From DATAOG01 sp963753685 (GTDB lineage Bacteria > Pseudomonadota > Alphaproteobacteria > Geminicoccales > Geminicoccaceae), in the NCBI GenBank assembly GCA_963753685.1, contig CAVWDE010000008.1:1-64000 (forward strand): DNA of 64,000 nucleotides. The letters run 5' to 3'. How positions within the stretch are numbered: position 1 is the first letter of the stretch; each line of letters begins with the position of its first letter. Shown in pieces: positions 24,907-32,774 of the stretch. The notes beneath the pieces were generated by a model that was given only the letters and a program-made list of their open reading frames with translations, did not search any database and was not told the origin of the DNA. A program made the translations under genes and the position numbers.

Positions 24907-25824
24907 TCAGGCCACGAGCGCGCGCCTTCGGCCGAGCCAGGCGGCGCCGCGGACGCCCGAGGAATCGCCATGTACCGGCGGCAGCAGGCGGGTCCGGACG
25001 GTGTCGGAAAAGACGTAGCGCTGCCAGATCGCCGGCACGCTTGCGTACAGACGCTCGAGGTTGGAGACGCCGCCGCCGAGCACGATGGTCGCGGGATCCA
25101 GGATGTTGATCACGGTCGCGAGCCCGCGCGCCAGGCGGTCCTCGTAGCGGCAGAGCGCCGCCTCGGCAGCGGCATCGCCGACCGCCGCGGCGGCCACGAT
25201 CGCCGGCCCGTCCCGCGCGATCCCGGTCGCTGTGCGATAGTCGCGCGCAAGACCGGGCCCCGACAGCCAGGTCTCGATGCAGCCCACGAGCCCGCAGTAG
25301 CAGGGCGGGCCGGGCACCTCTGAGGGCGCCGGCCAGGGCAGGGGGTTGTGGCCCCACTCGCCGGCGATCGCGTTCGGTCCTGCCAGCACCCGGCCGTGGA
25401 TCGCAAGCCCGCCACCGACCCCGGTGCCGAGGATCACCGCGAACACGCTCGCCGCACCCGCAGCCGCACCGTCGGTCGCTTCGGACAGAGCCAGGCAGTC
25501 GGCGTCGTTGGCGAGCGCGATCGGCCGCTCGAGGAGCTCGGCCAGGTCGCGGTCCAGAGGCCGGCCGTTCAGCCAGGTCGAGTTCGAGTTCTTCAAGAGC
25601 CCGGTCGCCGGCGAGATTGCGCCCGGCGTGCCGAACCCGACCGTGCCGCGCGCGCCGAGCTCGGTCTCCGCATCGAGCACCAGATCCCGGATCGCGCCCA
25701 GAGTCTGCTCGTAGCTGCCGCGTGGACTCGGCCGCCGGCGCCGCAGCAGCACCGCGCCCGACTCGGCGAGCGCGATGATCTCGATCTTGGTCCCGCCAAG
25801 GTCGATCCCCAACGCGGGCGTCAT
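24907..25824 (-). CDS. ROK-family sugar kinase (fructokinase/N-acetylglucosamine-kinase type)
   Basis: ATP-dependent hexokinase-like enzyme of 305 residues. The phosphate-binding motif is at the very start (GIDLGGTKIEIIAL). The substrate-binding stretch includes NDADCLALSEAT with the catalytic Asp. The ROK signature and zinc site are represented by GEWGHNPLPWP (His ligand) and PPCYCGLVGCIETWLSGPGL (CxCG...C pattern). The ADP-binding loop is TIVLGGGVSN. Specificity cannot be set from sequence; bacterial fructokinases (Mak-like) are the closest in pattern. The start codon region abuts a cluster of short direct repeats. Confidence 0.88.
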   Translation of the reverse strand: MTPALGIDLGGTKIEIIALAESGAVLLRRRRPSPRGSYEQTLGAIRDLVLDAETELGARGTVGFGTPGAISPATGLLKNSNSTWLNGRPLDRDLAELLERPIALANDADCLALSEATDGAAAGAASVFAVILGTGVGGGLAIHGRVLAGPNAIAGEWGHNPLPWPAPSEVPGPPCYCGLVGCIETWLSGPGLARDYRTATGIARDGPAIVAAAAVGDAAAEAALCRYEDRLARGLATVINILDPATIVLGGGVSNLERLYASVPAIWQRYVFSDTVRTRLLPPVHGDSSGVRGAAWLGRRRALVA

Positions 25825-25915
25825 GGCAGCGAGCTCGTGGCAGCGAGCTCATGGCAGGATGGCAGCGAGCTCATGCCAGATGGCAGCGGGTTCACGGCAG
25901 CGGGCAGGGAGCTCA
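25825..25915. repeat. short direct repeats at the ROK kinase start
   Basis: GGCAGCGAGCTC occurs at 25825, 25839 and 25861, with degenerate copies at 25882 and 25896. Spacing is irregular (14-22 bp). They cover the region where the ROK kinase ribosome binding site and promoter should lie. Confidence 0.7.
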
Positions 25916-26075
25916 TTCGGGCAAACTCGGCGGGGGAAGCGTCATCGGTACCGCATCACCGGTGCCAGCGTTGTCGCCGCCACCATAGCGCCGCCGCGGC
26001 CGGATGCCAGAGGCTCGCGACCCTCTCGCCGCGCGCCGCGGCGCCGACGCCCCGAGAGCCGGCCGGCGCCCGCCT

Positions 26076-27449
26076 CTACCCGGTCGGCACCAGCCGCACC
26101 ACGACCTGGCGCAACTCGTCGTTGGCGCGATATTCCGGCTTGATCACCAGCGTCTTACCCTTGGCGTTCTGATCGAGCCAGTCCCGCACCCGCTCGACCC
26201 GGCGCTCCGCCAGCCAGTGGTTGTACTGCGCCGCCTCTTCCGGACTCTCGGCCCCGACCACCTTCTCGGAACCGCTGACGCTCGCCTCCAGGACCACCTC
26301 CAAGCGCTGGTCATTGGCCGCCTGGTGCAGGAGCGCGCCGAGCTGCGTGCTCGTGTCGGGCGGGAAATAGCTGCTGTTGGTCGGGAAGGTGATCACCAGC
26401 GCCTGCGGCTTGGCGTCGACGGCCGCCTGGCGCTCCGCGGCCGCGGGCTCGACCGGAGGCGGCGCGGTGCGCTCGGGCAAAGCGGCGACGACCTCGGGCG
26501 GCGTGTTGTCCGCCGGTTGCGCCCAGGCCGTGACCGCGGCGGGCTTATGATCGACCGCGGCCGGCTCGGCAGCGACCGTGGCCGGCTTATGATCGACCGC
26601 GGCCAGGTCGGGCCCGGACGGGCCGGCCGGCGCCTTGGCGGTGCTCGGACTGACCGCCGGCAGCGCCTGGATCACGCGCGGCACGTCGGCCGGCGGCGGC
26701 TCGACCGCCTGGACCACGGCGGTCGCCGCCGGTGGATGACCCTGCGCTGCTGGCGCCACCTGCGCGGCCGCGCCGCGCTCCGGGACCGCCGGCGCCACCT
26801 GCGCCACGCGGGGCTCGGCAGCCGACGCCGCACCCGCCGGCAGATCGGCGCCGGGCGCTGGAACGGGTCGCGCCACACCGGCCGGGGCCGGCGCGGGCGG
26901 CGGCTCGGCGCCGGCGACCAGAGCCGGCGCGGCCGATTCGAGCGGCTTGCCGTCGCAATCCTCGCCCGGGGTCAGGCGGAACACCCAAAGGGTCGCGCGC
27001 GGCTCGCGCACCATGAACTGCCAGTCCCAGACGCTCGCGATCGCCTTGGCCGGCAGGCCGCCCGCGATCAGCGACGCCTGGACCGCGTCGGCCCGGGCGC
27101 GCGCCAGCCGATGGGCGTTGAGCGTGTCATTGCCGACCTCCGCGGTCCCGACGTGGCCGATCACCTGGGCGGTCAGGAAACAGTCGGTCGCCATTTCCCG
27201 GGTCAGGCTGGCGAGGCGCTGGGTGCTCGCCGGGCCGAGCACCGACTGGCCTGACGGAAAGGTCACGGTATGGACCGAGACGTTGGCGATCCGGCCGTCC
27301 TTGAGGACCAGAGGGGTCGGTCGCAGCAGGGCATCATCCGCGGCTCTGGCGTCTGCGGCCGCGCCGAGGCCAAGCACTGCGGTCAGGCCGCAGGCGATCA
27401 GCAGAGCTCGAATCGGCGTCCGGATCTCGGTGGTGCGGCACGACGTCAT
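26076..27449 (-). CDS. Secreted protein with two OmpA-like modules
   Basis: Envelope protein of 457 residues. Signal peptide: RALLIACGLTAVLGLGAAAD, cut near ARA. A first OmpA-like module (about 50-155: VTFPSGQSVLGPASTQRLAS, RLARARADAVQASLIAGGL) is followed by a Pro/Ala-rich linker of some 170 residues. A second OmpA-like module (about 335-455: ALVITFPTNSSYFPPDTSTQ, LAERRVERVRDWLDQNAKGK) closes the protein. OmpA-like domains bind peptidoglycan; having one at each end could span or cross-link the wall. The linker has the near-repeat AAVDHKPATVAAEP / AAVDHKPAAVTAWA. A perfect CtrA box lies 78 bp upstream. Confidence 0.78.
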   Translation of the reverse strand: MTSCRTTEIRTPIRALLIACGLTAVLGLGAAADARAADDALLRPTPLVLKDGRIANVSVHTVTFPSGQSVLGPASTQRLASLTREMATDCFLTAQVIGHVGTAEVGNDTLNAHRLARARADAVQASLIAGGLPAKAIASVWDWQFMVREPRATLWVFRLTPGEDCDGKPLESAAPALVAGAEPPPAPAPAGVARPVPAPGADLPAGAASAAEPRVAQVAPAVPERGAAAQVAPAAQGHPPAATAVVQAVEPPPADVPRVIQALPAVSPSTAKAPAGPSGPDLAAVDHKPATVAAEPAAVDHKPAAVTAWAQPADNTPPEVVAALPERTAPPPVEPAAAERQAAVDAKPQALVITFPTNSSYFPPDTSTQLGALLHQAANDQRLEVVLEASVSGSEKVVGAESPEEAAQYNHWLAERRVERVRDWLDQNAKGKTLVIKPEYRANDELRQVVVRLVPTG

Positions 27450-27526
27450 CGCGGCAGCGCCCTCTTCAGAACCAATCGGTCGCCCACCTCCAGGCGAACC
27501 AGGGCGGCAATCTCTCGCCTATAGAT

Positions 27527-27542
27527 TTAAATATACGTTAAC
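27527..27542 (-). promoter_or_regulatory. perfect CtrA box upstream of the double-OmpA gene
   Basis: TTAA (27527-27530), ATATACG, TTAAC (27538-27542): the full CtrA consensus, 78 bp before the start codon at 27449, in a locally AT-rich spot of an otherwise GC-rich region. Confidence 0.72.
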
Positions 27543-27606
27543 GGATTCGCCTGCAAGGCGCTCGAGACGACGCGCGCCGCGGCCCCGCCGCGCCATCGAC
27601 ATGACG

Positions 27607-27628
27607 CGGGCCGCGTCGCCGCGGCCCG
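27607..27628 (-). terminator. GC hairpin downstream of rpmG
   Basis: Perfect 9-base arms (27607-27615 and 27620-27628) with a four-base loop, 32 bp after the rpmG stop. No U-tract. It probably separates rpmG from the CtrA-controlled gene beyond. Confidence 0.45.
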
Positions 27629-27659
27629 GGGTTCCGATCGGCGCCCGAACCGGGCCGCC

Positions 27660-27827
27660 CTACTTGATCTTGGCCTCCTTGAACTCGACGTGCTTGCGGA
27701 TCTTGGGATCGTACTTGCGCAGGCTCATCTTCTCGGTGGTCTTCCGCGGGTTCTTCTTGGTGGTGTAGAAAGTGCCGGTGCCGGCGCTGCTGACCAGCTT
27801 GATCAGCACGGTGGCGGGTTTGGCCAT
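27660..27827 (-). CDS. rpmG: 50S ribosomal protein L33
   Basis: Large-subunit ribosomal protein, 55 residues. The reading is unmistakable: MAKPATVLIKLVSSAGTGTF, then YTTKKNPRKTTEKMSLRKYD and the ending KIRKHVEFKEAKIK. This is the Cys-free form typical of alphaproteobacteria, which needs no zinc. It stands alone with a hairpin after it. Confidence 0.97.
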   Translation of the reverse strand: MAKPATVLIKLVSSAGTGTFYTTKKNPRKTTEKMSLRKYDPKIRKHVEFKEAKIK

Positions 27828-27990
27828 GGCGACATGCCCCTCGCAGCTGGTTCGTGGCTCGGCTCGAAGATAGGCACCGGCCCCACCCTGTCAAGCGCGG
27901 CCCGCGGGCGCCGGCGGGCCGGTCGGCAAAGGACCAGGCCCACTACCGCCCCTTGCCGCCGGGGTCGGACGAGTTGCCAGGGATGCGCCC

Positions 27991-29103
27991 TCAGGGGTGG
28001 TAGGTGACCCGGTAGACCAGGCCGGTGTGGTCGTCGGAGATCAGGAGCGAGCCGTCCGGCAGCTCCTTGAGATCGACCGGGCGGCCGGAGACGCTGCCGT
28101 CGGCGCCGCGCCAGCCGTCGATGAACACCTCCTGCCCGGTCGGCTGGCCCGCAGGTGAAAAGCGCACCCGCACGACCCGGTAGCCGACCGGCTCGGAGCG
28201 GTTCCAGGAGCCATGCTCGGCGATGAAGGCGTCATTGCGGTAGTCTGCCGGGAACATGTCGCCGGTGTAGAAGTGGACGCCGAGCGCGGCGACGTGGGCC
28301 TCGAACGCGAGCGCCGGCGGCGTGGGCGTGCGCGGCGGCACCTCGCCCTCGAACTGCGGATAGGGGACGTTGTCGCCGTAGACGTAGGGATAGCCGAAGT
28401 CCAGGCCAGGCCCGGGTGCGCCGTTCAGCTCGTCCGGCGGGATGTCGTCGCCGAGGTTGTCGCCGCCGTTGTCGGTGAAGAACAGCTCGCCCGTGACCGG
28501 CTGCCAGTCGAAGCCGACCGAGTTGCGGATGCCCCGGGCGAAGATCTCGAGCTCGTGGCCGTCCGGGCGCAGGCGGATGATCGTGCCCTCGAAGCCCTTG
28601 ATCTGGCAGATGTTGCAGGGCGCGCCGACCGCGACGTAGAGCTTGCCATCCGGCCCGATGCCGGCGTAGCGCCAGCCGTGTTGGCTCTTGTCCGGCAACA
28701 CCCCAGGCGGCACCACGACGGTCGCTTTGCCCGCCCCATCGAGCTTGAGGATCCGCTGCTGCTCGACGATCAGCAGGGCACCGTCCGGCGCCAGCGCCAG
28801 GCCGTTCGGCGCCTTCAGACCGCCCGCGACCGCCACCACCTGGTTGGCGATCCCGTCGCGCTCGGGATCCAGGATCGCGAACACCTCGCTGTCCCGGGTC
28901 GCGACGTAGATCTTGGCGCCACCGTCGGCGACCACCAGCGAGCGCGCTCCCGGCACCTTCGCGAACTCCGCGATCGCGAAGCCCGGCGGCAGATGCAGGT
29001 GGTTGAGATTAGCCTCGGGGTCGGCCGGCTCTGCCGCCGACTGGCAGGCGTTGAGGAGCAGCGCCAAGGTCAGCAACAGGCGGCGGCCGGTGGCGAACGG
29101 CAT
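27991..29103 (-). CDS. PQQ-type sugar (sorbosone-like) dehydrogenase, lipoprotein
   Basis: Periplasmic beta-propeller of the glucose/sorbosone dehydrogenase family. The start at 29103 gives a lipoprotein signal: RRLLLTLALLLNAC with the lipobox LNAC. The 370-residue protein shows propeller strands such as PNGLALAPDGALLIVEQQRI and HGWRYAGIGPDGKLYVAVG, the calcium/PQQ-type segment NSVGFDWQPVTGELFFTDNG, and a late strand FIAEHGSWNRSEPVGYRVVR. Catalytic His identity cannot be fixed by eye. The electron acceptor and sugar are unknown. No PQQ synthesis genes are in the window. Confidence 0.82.
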   Translation of the reverse strand: MPFATGRRLLLTLALLLNACQSAAEPADPEANLNHLHLPPGFAIAEFAKVPGARSLVVADGGAKIYVATRDSEVFAILDPERDGIANQVVAVAGGLKAPNGLALAPDGALLIVEQQRILKLDGAGKATVVVPPGVLPDKSQHGWRYAGIGPDGKLYVAVGAPCNICQIKGFEGTIIRLRPDGHELEIFARGIRNSVGFDWQPVTGELFFTDNGGDNLGDDIPPDELNGAPGPGLDFGYPYVYGDNVPYPQFEGEVPPRTPTPPALAFEAHVAALGVHFYTGDMFPADYRNDAFIAEHGSWNRSEPVGYRVVRVRFSPAGQPTGQEVFIDGWRGADGSVSGRPVDLKELPDGSLLISDDHTGLVYRVTYHP

Positions 29104-29278
29104 GGAGTCGACCCTCGGATCGCGGCGCACCAGGGGCTCCTAGCGCAACCGCGCCGGCAGGCCAAGAGCGTCCCGCACGCAAGCGCTGCACGGGCCGCGA
29201 GCTTGCCGGCACAGGCGCCCGGTCAGCGCTTGGCTGAGGACGCGCCGAACGCCGGCGGGTCGACTTTGCGCGGCCGGG

Positions 29279-30349
29279 CTAACGCCGCGACCAGAGGCGC
29301 GACCAGACGGAGTCCGACTCGCCGCCCGGTGCCGCCTGCGGCACCGCCGGGCGCGGCACGACGTTGCCCCACGGCTCGCTCGGGCTGGTTGCCGCCTGAT
29401 GACGTTGCAGCTCGGCGATCGTCTTGGTGAAGCGCTGCCCGCGCTGCCCGCGCTCGGGCACCACCGGCCGCATCACCTCCGCCGGCAGCAGCCGGGCGCT
29501 CCCCGGCCGCGTCACCGCCTCGGCGGAGGCGATCGCAGGCGCCGCAACCGGCCTTCGGGTCCGGGCCGGCGCGGCTGGTGTTCGGGCAGGCACGACCGGA
29601 GTTCGGGCGGGCACGACCTGCGTTCCGACCGGCGTTCCGGCAGGCACGATCTGCCTTCCGGCGGCCACGACCGGCGTTCGGACCGGCGCCGCCGGCTTCT
29701 CGGTCGCCGGGGCAGGCGCGGCGGCAGGCCTCTCGGCGGGCCCGCGCGGCCCGTTCGCCGACGCCGCCGAGGCCGCCGCCGGCAGGGCCGGCGGCCGTCG
29801 CAGCGGGCGGAACAGGATCCAGGACGCGCGCTCCGCCTCGGCCACCGACAGACCGCGGCTCGCCGGGACGCCGGCGGTCGGCAGGATCGCCGGTGACCCG
29901 CCGGCGCCTGCGGACATGGTCACGGCAGCCGCCATCGGAGCGGCTTGCGGATCGGCCGCCGGCTGCGGCGCTAGCCCGGGCGTCGGCGCCGCCGGCGACT
30001 GGGCGACCGGCTCGACCCGCCATTCCCGCGGATAGGGCTGGACCGGCCCCGCGACCGCCGCCCAGGCCGCCGCGCGGATATGCGCGGTGCGCGCACGGGC
30101 TGCCGCCGCCGCCTTCAAGGCCGGAGCCAGATAGCGCTCGGCGACCTCGACCGGCGCGGCCTCGACGCTCTTGGAGCGCGTCGGCGGCCCTGCCGGCGAC
30201 CGCTGGGCCGGAGCGCCATTGACCGCGTGTCCGCCAGAGCGGCCCGCCTCCGGCGCCGCTGCCGACGGGCTCGGCGACCCATTGCCAACGCTCAGCGCAC
30301 GGCTGCCGTTCGGCGCCGGCATGGTCGCTGTGGCTCGGTGGATGGTCAT
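29279..30349 (-). CDS. Pro/Ala-rich disordered protein
   Basis: Hypothetical protein of 356 residues from the ATG at 30349 (GGGAGG 11 bases upstream). It is mostly low-complexity Pro, Ala, Arg and Val, with short repeats of the type VPARTPVVPARTPAAPARTR near residues 240-270. A helical, Arg/Ala-rich segment near 75-95 (YLAPALKAAAAARARTAHIR) recurs in the 134-residue ORF at 31925-32329. The end (GGESDSVWSRLWSRR) is basic and aromatic. No signal peptide or domain is recognised. A perfect CtrA box lies 92 bp before the start, which argues that the gene is real. Confidence 0.6.
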   Translation of the reverse strand: MTIHRATATMPAPNGSRALSVGNGSPSPSAAAPEAGRSGGHAVNGAPAQRSPAGPPTRSKSVEAAPVEVAERYLAPALKAAAAARARTAHIRAAAWAAVAGPVQPYPREWRVEPVAQSPAAPTPGLAPQPAADPQAAPMAAAVTMSAGAGGSPAILPTAGVPASRGLSVAEAERASWILFRPLRRPPALPAAASAASANGPRGPAERPAAAPAPATEKPAAPVRTPVVAAGRQIVPAGTPVGTQVVPARTPVVPARTPAAPARTRRPVAAPAIASAEAVTRPGSARLLPAEVMRPVVPERGQRGQRFTKTIAELQRHQAATSPSEPWGNVVPRPAVPQAAPGGESDSVWSRLWSRR

Positions 30350-30440
30350 CGCGGCCAACGCCTCCCTTCGGGGCCCGGCGCCTGAGGATCGCGGATCAAC
30401 CAGAGAGCATAAAACATCGCCCTGACACCCAGCTGCAGCG

Positions 30441-30456
30441 TTAAACTGATGTTAAC
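30441..30456 (-). promoter_or_regulatory. perfect CtrA box upstream of the Pro/Ala-rich gene
   Basis: TTAA (30441-30444), ACTGATG, TTAAC (30452-30456): full CtrA consensus, 92 bp before the start codon at 30349. It lies between this gene and the end of the TPR gene. Confidence 0.72.
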
Positions 30457-30596
30457 CTACAGGTACTATCGCTAAGTCATTGAACTTTTGTCAAGTGCGT
30501 TTCCACCGTCAGCGCATTTTCGTCCTCCATGATCGGGTCGAGCCCGGTGCTCGGCGAGCGCATTTGATCCTCGGCACGGCCCGCGCAGCCTCGGGG

Positions 30597-31699
30597 CTAC
30601 TCGATACGGACCGGCTCAGCCCGCGACGGCGGCAGGGCGGCCAGGCGCCGCCGCGCGTCGAGGCCGGGACGATGGTTGGGACCAAGCGCGATCGCCTTCC
30701 TATACAGCGCCGCCGCGCCTGCGGAGTCACCGATGGCTTCCAGCGACCGCGCCCCAATCATAGTAAATGTACGGGTTCTCGGGCTGGATTGCGGCGGCGG
30801 CCTGGTAGTGGGCAATGGCAGCTTTCGGATCCCCTCTCTCCTGCAGCAAAGTGCCGAGATTGTAGTGCGCAAGCATGTCTCGGTTGCTGCGCGATCGCCC
30901 GTTGGTAGCACTCGATGGCCGCCTCCGTTTCACCCTGCAATTGGAGAACGTAGCCCAGATCGTAGAGGGCGGCTGCATGTTGCGGGCTGAGCTCGATGGC
31001 CTGCCGATAGGCCTCGGTCGCTGCGACCAGATTGCCTTCGAGCTGAAACTGGTGGCCGCGCGCATAGAGCACGTCCCATGGGGCCGCATTGGCATCCACC
31101 GCCGTCGGTCGATGGGCGCTTGCGCCACTCGACCGCTCCAGGCTGGGCGTGCCTTGGATCGCCGCGCCGTTTTGGGCTCGTCCTCGGTAACCCTGAACTT
31201 GGGGTGCGGCGGTCGGGGGTGCGGCGGTCGGGGGTGCGGCGGTCGGGGCCGAAGCGGGCGGTGGCCGAAGATTGGCCGACCGCTCGGGCGCGCGCCCGTT
31301 GAGATCAAGCAGGGCCCCCCGGAGTTCGATCCCGCTCAGCGGGATGCCGCCATGGATGCAGAGACCGAGGACGAGGCCGCCAGCCACCACCAGCGTCCGC
31401 GCCCGGACACGCGCGCTGGCCCGGCGCGTTTCGACGATCGGCGGCGTGAACCTCGGCTGGTCTGGCGCCTTGGTTGCATCTTCGCCGGACGCGGCGGTCG
31501 CCGAAGGTCTGCCGGCCAGAGCATCCGCCAGCCGTGACCTCGGCGTCCAGGCATCGAACAGGGGACAGGCAATTGATCGGCGTGAGGTTCGACCAGGACA
31601 ATTGGATAGCAGGGGCGCTGGCACGGCCTGTCGATCGGGTTCCCGCCGGACCACGAGAGGGCAGGCGCTACGCTTCACCCGAACCGTGGCGGCGGCCAC
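30597..31699 (-). pseudogene. TPR-repeat membrane-anchored protein in three reading frames
   Basis: TPR protein, likely a scaffold at the inner membrane. The first frame (31699 to about 30885) has a membrane segment (LVVAGGLVLGLCIHGGIPL), a Pro/Ala linker and two TPR units (AATEAYRQAIELSPQHAAAL, AAIECYQRAIAQ). The next TPR unit continues one frame on (HYNLGTLLQERGDPKAAIAH, ending NPYIYYDWG), and the last in the third frame (SLEAIGDSAGAAALYRKAIA, then RPGLDARRRLAALPPS). Each join needs removal of one base, near 30888 and near 30755, giving 366 residues. The N-terminal start is uncertain. Either a decaying gene or two sequencing errors. Confidence 0.75.
31201..31245. repeat. 3 x 15-bp tandem repeat in the TPR gene
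   Basis: GGGGTGCGGCGGTCG occurs three times exactly (31201, 31216, 31231). On the minus strand it encodes the linker APTAAPPTAAPPTAAP between membrane segment and TPR units. The unit keeps the frame. Confidence 0.9.
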
Positions 31700-31924
31700 C
31701 GAGGCGCGATTGTGGGCCTGCGACGATCAGGGCATAGCCCGACCTGGCGAGGGGGAGGCGCTAAAACCGGCGCCCACCGGCGCGTTGGTGATCCCCTCGC
31801 GAGCCCGTCGCGGCTCCGGATGGCGTGTCGAGCGCTGGCTGGCGGTCGACCAGGCAACAGGCGTCGCCGCGCCCCCCGCGTCGCGCTGGCGGTTGAGCCT
31901 TGCTGTAGCGGGCGAGCCCGGTTG

Positions 31925-32329
31925 TCATCCAGCGACCGTCGCCGCCAAGCGAAGCGCGAGCCAGACAGACGACAGGCCCCACCTTGTCTCCGGTCCCGAT
32001 CTGTCTTCGGCGTCGAATTGGAACTGGCGGGCGCGGATGCGGGCCGCCCGCGCTCGCGCTGTGGCGGCCGCCTGCAAAGCACGCGCCAGATGCGGCGGCG
32101 GCTCGGCCGGTTCCCGCGCGGGGATGGTCGTAACCATAGCGGCGACATCAGTCACCAGCCGATCCGCGGGACGAGGGAGGTCGGCCGGGTCGCGTCGATA
32201 AGCGGCCGGGGCAACTGGCGGCCAATCAACCGACGTCGTTCGCTCAACTCTGCCGCCCGGCGCGCTCGGCAGCGGCCGCACGCGCCGCCGCCGCCTTCGC
32301 CCCGCCGACCCAGTGTCTGTCGTAGTCAC
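31925..32329 (-). CDS. Small Arg/Ala-rich protein related to the Pro/Ala-rich protein
   Basis: Hypothetical ORF of 134 residues, low confidence as a gene. It contains the segment LARALQAAATARARAARIRA, which matches the pattern LAPALKAAAAARARTAHIRA of the protein at 29279-30349. That similarity is the main support. It begins with MTTTDTGSAGRRRRRR and has no signal peptide or recognised domain. The reading stops abruptly and may continue in another frame, as in the neighbouring TPR gene. The unassigned stretch 31700-31924 holds only overlapping shadows. Confidence 0.4.
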   Translation of the reverse strand: MTTTDTGSAGRRRRRRVRPLPSAPGGRVERTTSVDWPPVAPAAYRRDPADLPRPADRLVTDVAAMVTTIPAREPAEPPPHLARALQAAATARARAARIRARQFQFDAEDRSGPETRWGLSSVWLALRLAATVAG

Positions 32330-32532
32330 GACCTGCGTCCCCTCTTCTCAGTCCGCTTTCATGCAGGAGCAAACTCGCGAGCGTCTCGCCAGAGGGAAGC
32401 CGGCGTAGCGGGCTCGATCAACCGATCGGAGCCACGCGTTTTTCCTCCTCCACAACTTGGCACCACGGCCATGCAGGCCAATTGGACTGGTTGCTCCAGC
32501 CCCTCGTATTTTACAAGAATGTGCGTAGAATT

Positions 32533-32553
32533 TAATCCACAACTTGTGGATAA
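32533..32553. promoter_or_regulatory. palindrome with DnaA-box-like halves
   Basis: TCCACAA-C-TTGTGGA (32536-32550) is a perfect 7-base inverted repeat. Read outward, the minus strand gives TTATCCACA (32553-32545), an exact DnaA box, and the plus strand TAATCCACA (32533-32541), one mismatch. It could be a DnaA site pair or simply an operator. Confidence 0.5.
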
Positions 32554-32609
32554 CGCGCGCAGGAAATTGAAATCAACCCTTTTGCGGATCGCCACACAGC
32601 GTTATGCAG

Positions 32610-32635
32610 TGCCTGTGGCCGGCAGGCCACAGGCA
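32610..32635. repeat. perfect 11-base stem upstream of potD
   Basis: TGCCTGTGGCC (32610-32620), loop GGCA, GGCCACAGGCA (32625-32635). It lies 140 bp before the potD ATG. It could be a transcript hairpin or an operator. No U-tract follows. Confidence 0.6.
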
Positions 32636-32774
32636 GGCAAAGGCCCCTCTGGCCAGCGAGCTGCGCCGGCGGCGCGTTGACACGGTGAGGGTCATTGTCA
32701 TGATAGCCAAAGCATCCGTCCCGGAACGTCAGTCGACCCGCCCGCGACGGACGCCGCAACCACCGAGGTGCGCC

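Larger units (their letters stand above)
32330..32774. other. 445-bp gap upstream of potD with inverted repeats
   Basis: No supported gene. It is less GC-rich than its surroundings, especially 32500-32600. It holds a 15-base palindrome resembling two facing DnaA boxes (32533-32553) and a perfect 11-base stem (32610-32635), described separately. It probably contains the potD promoter and control sites. Confidence 0.6.
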
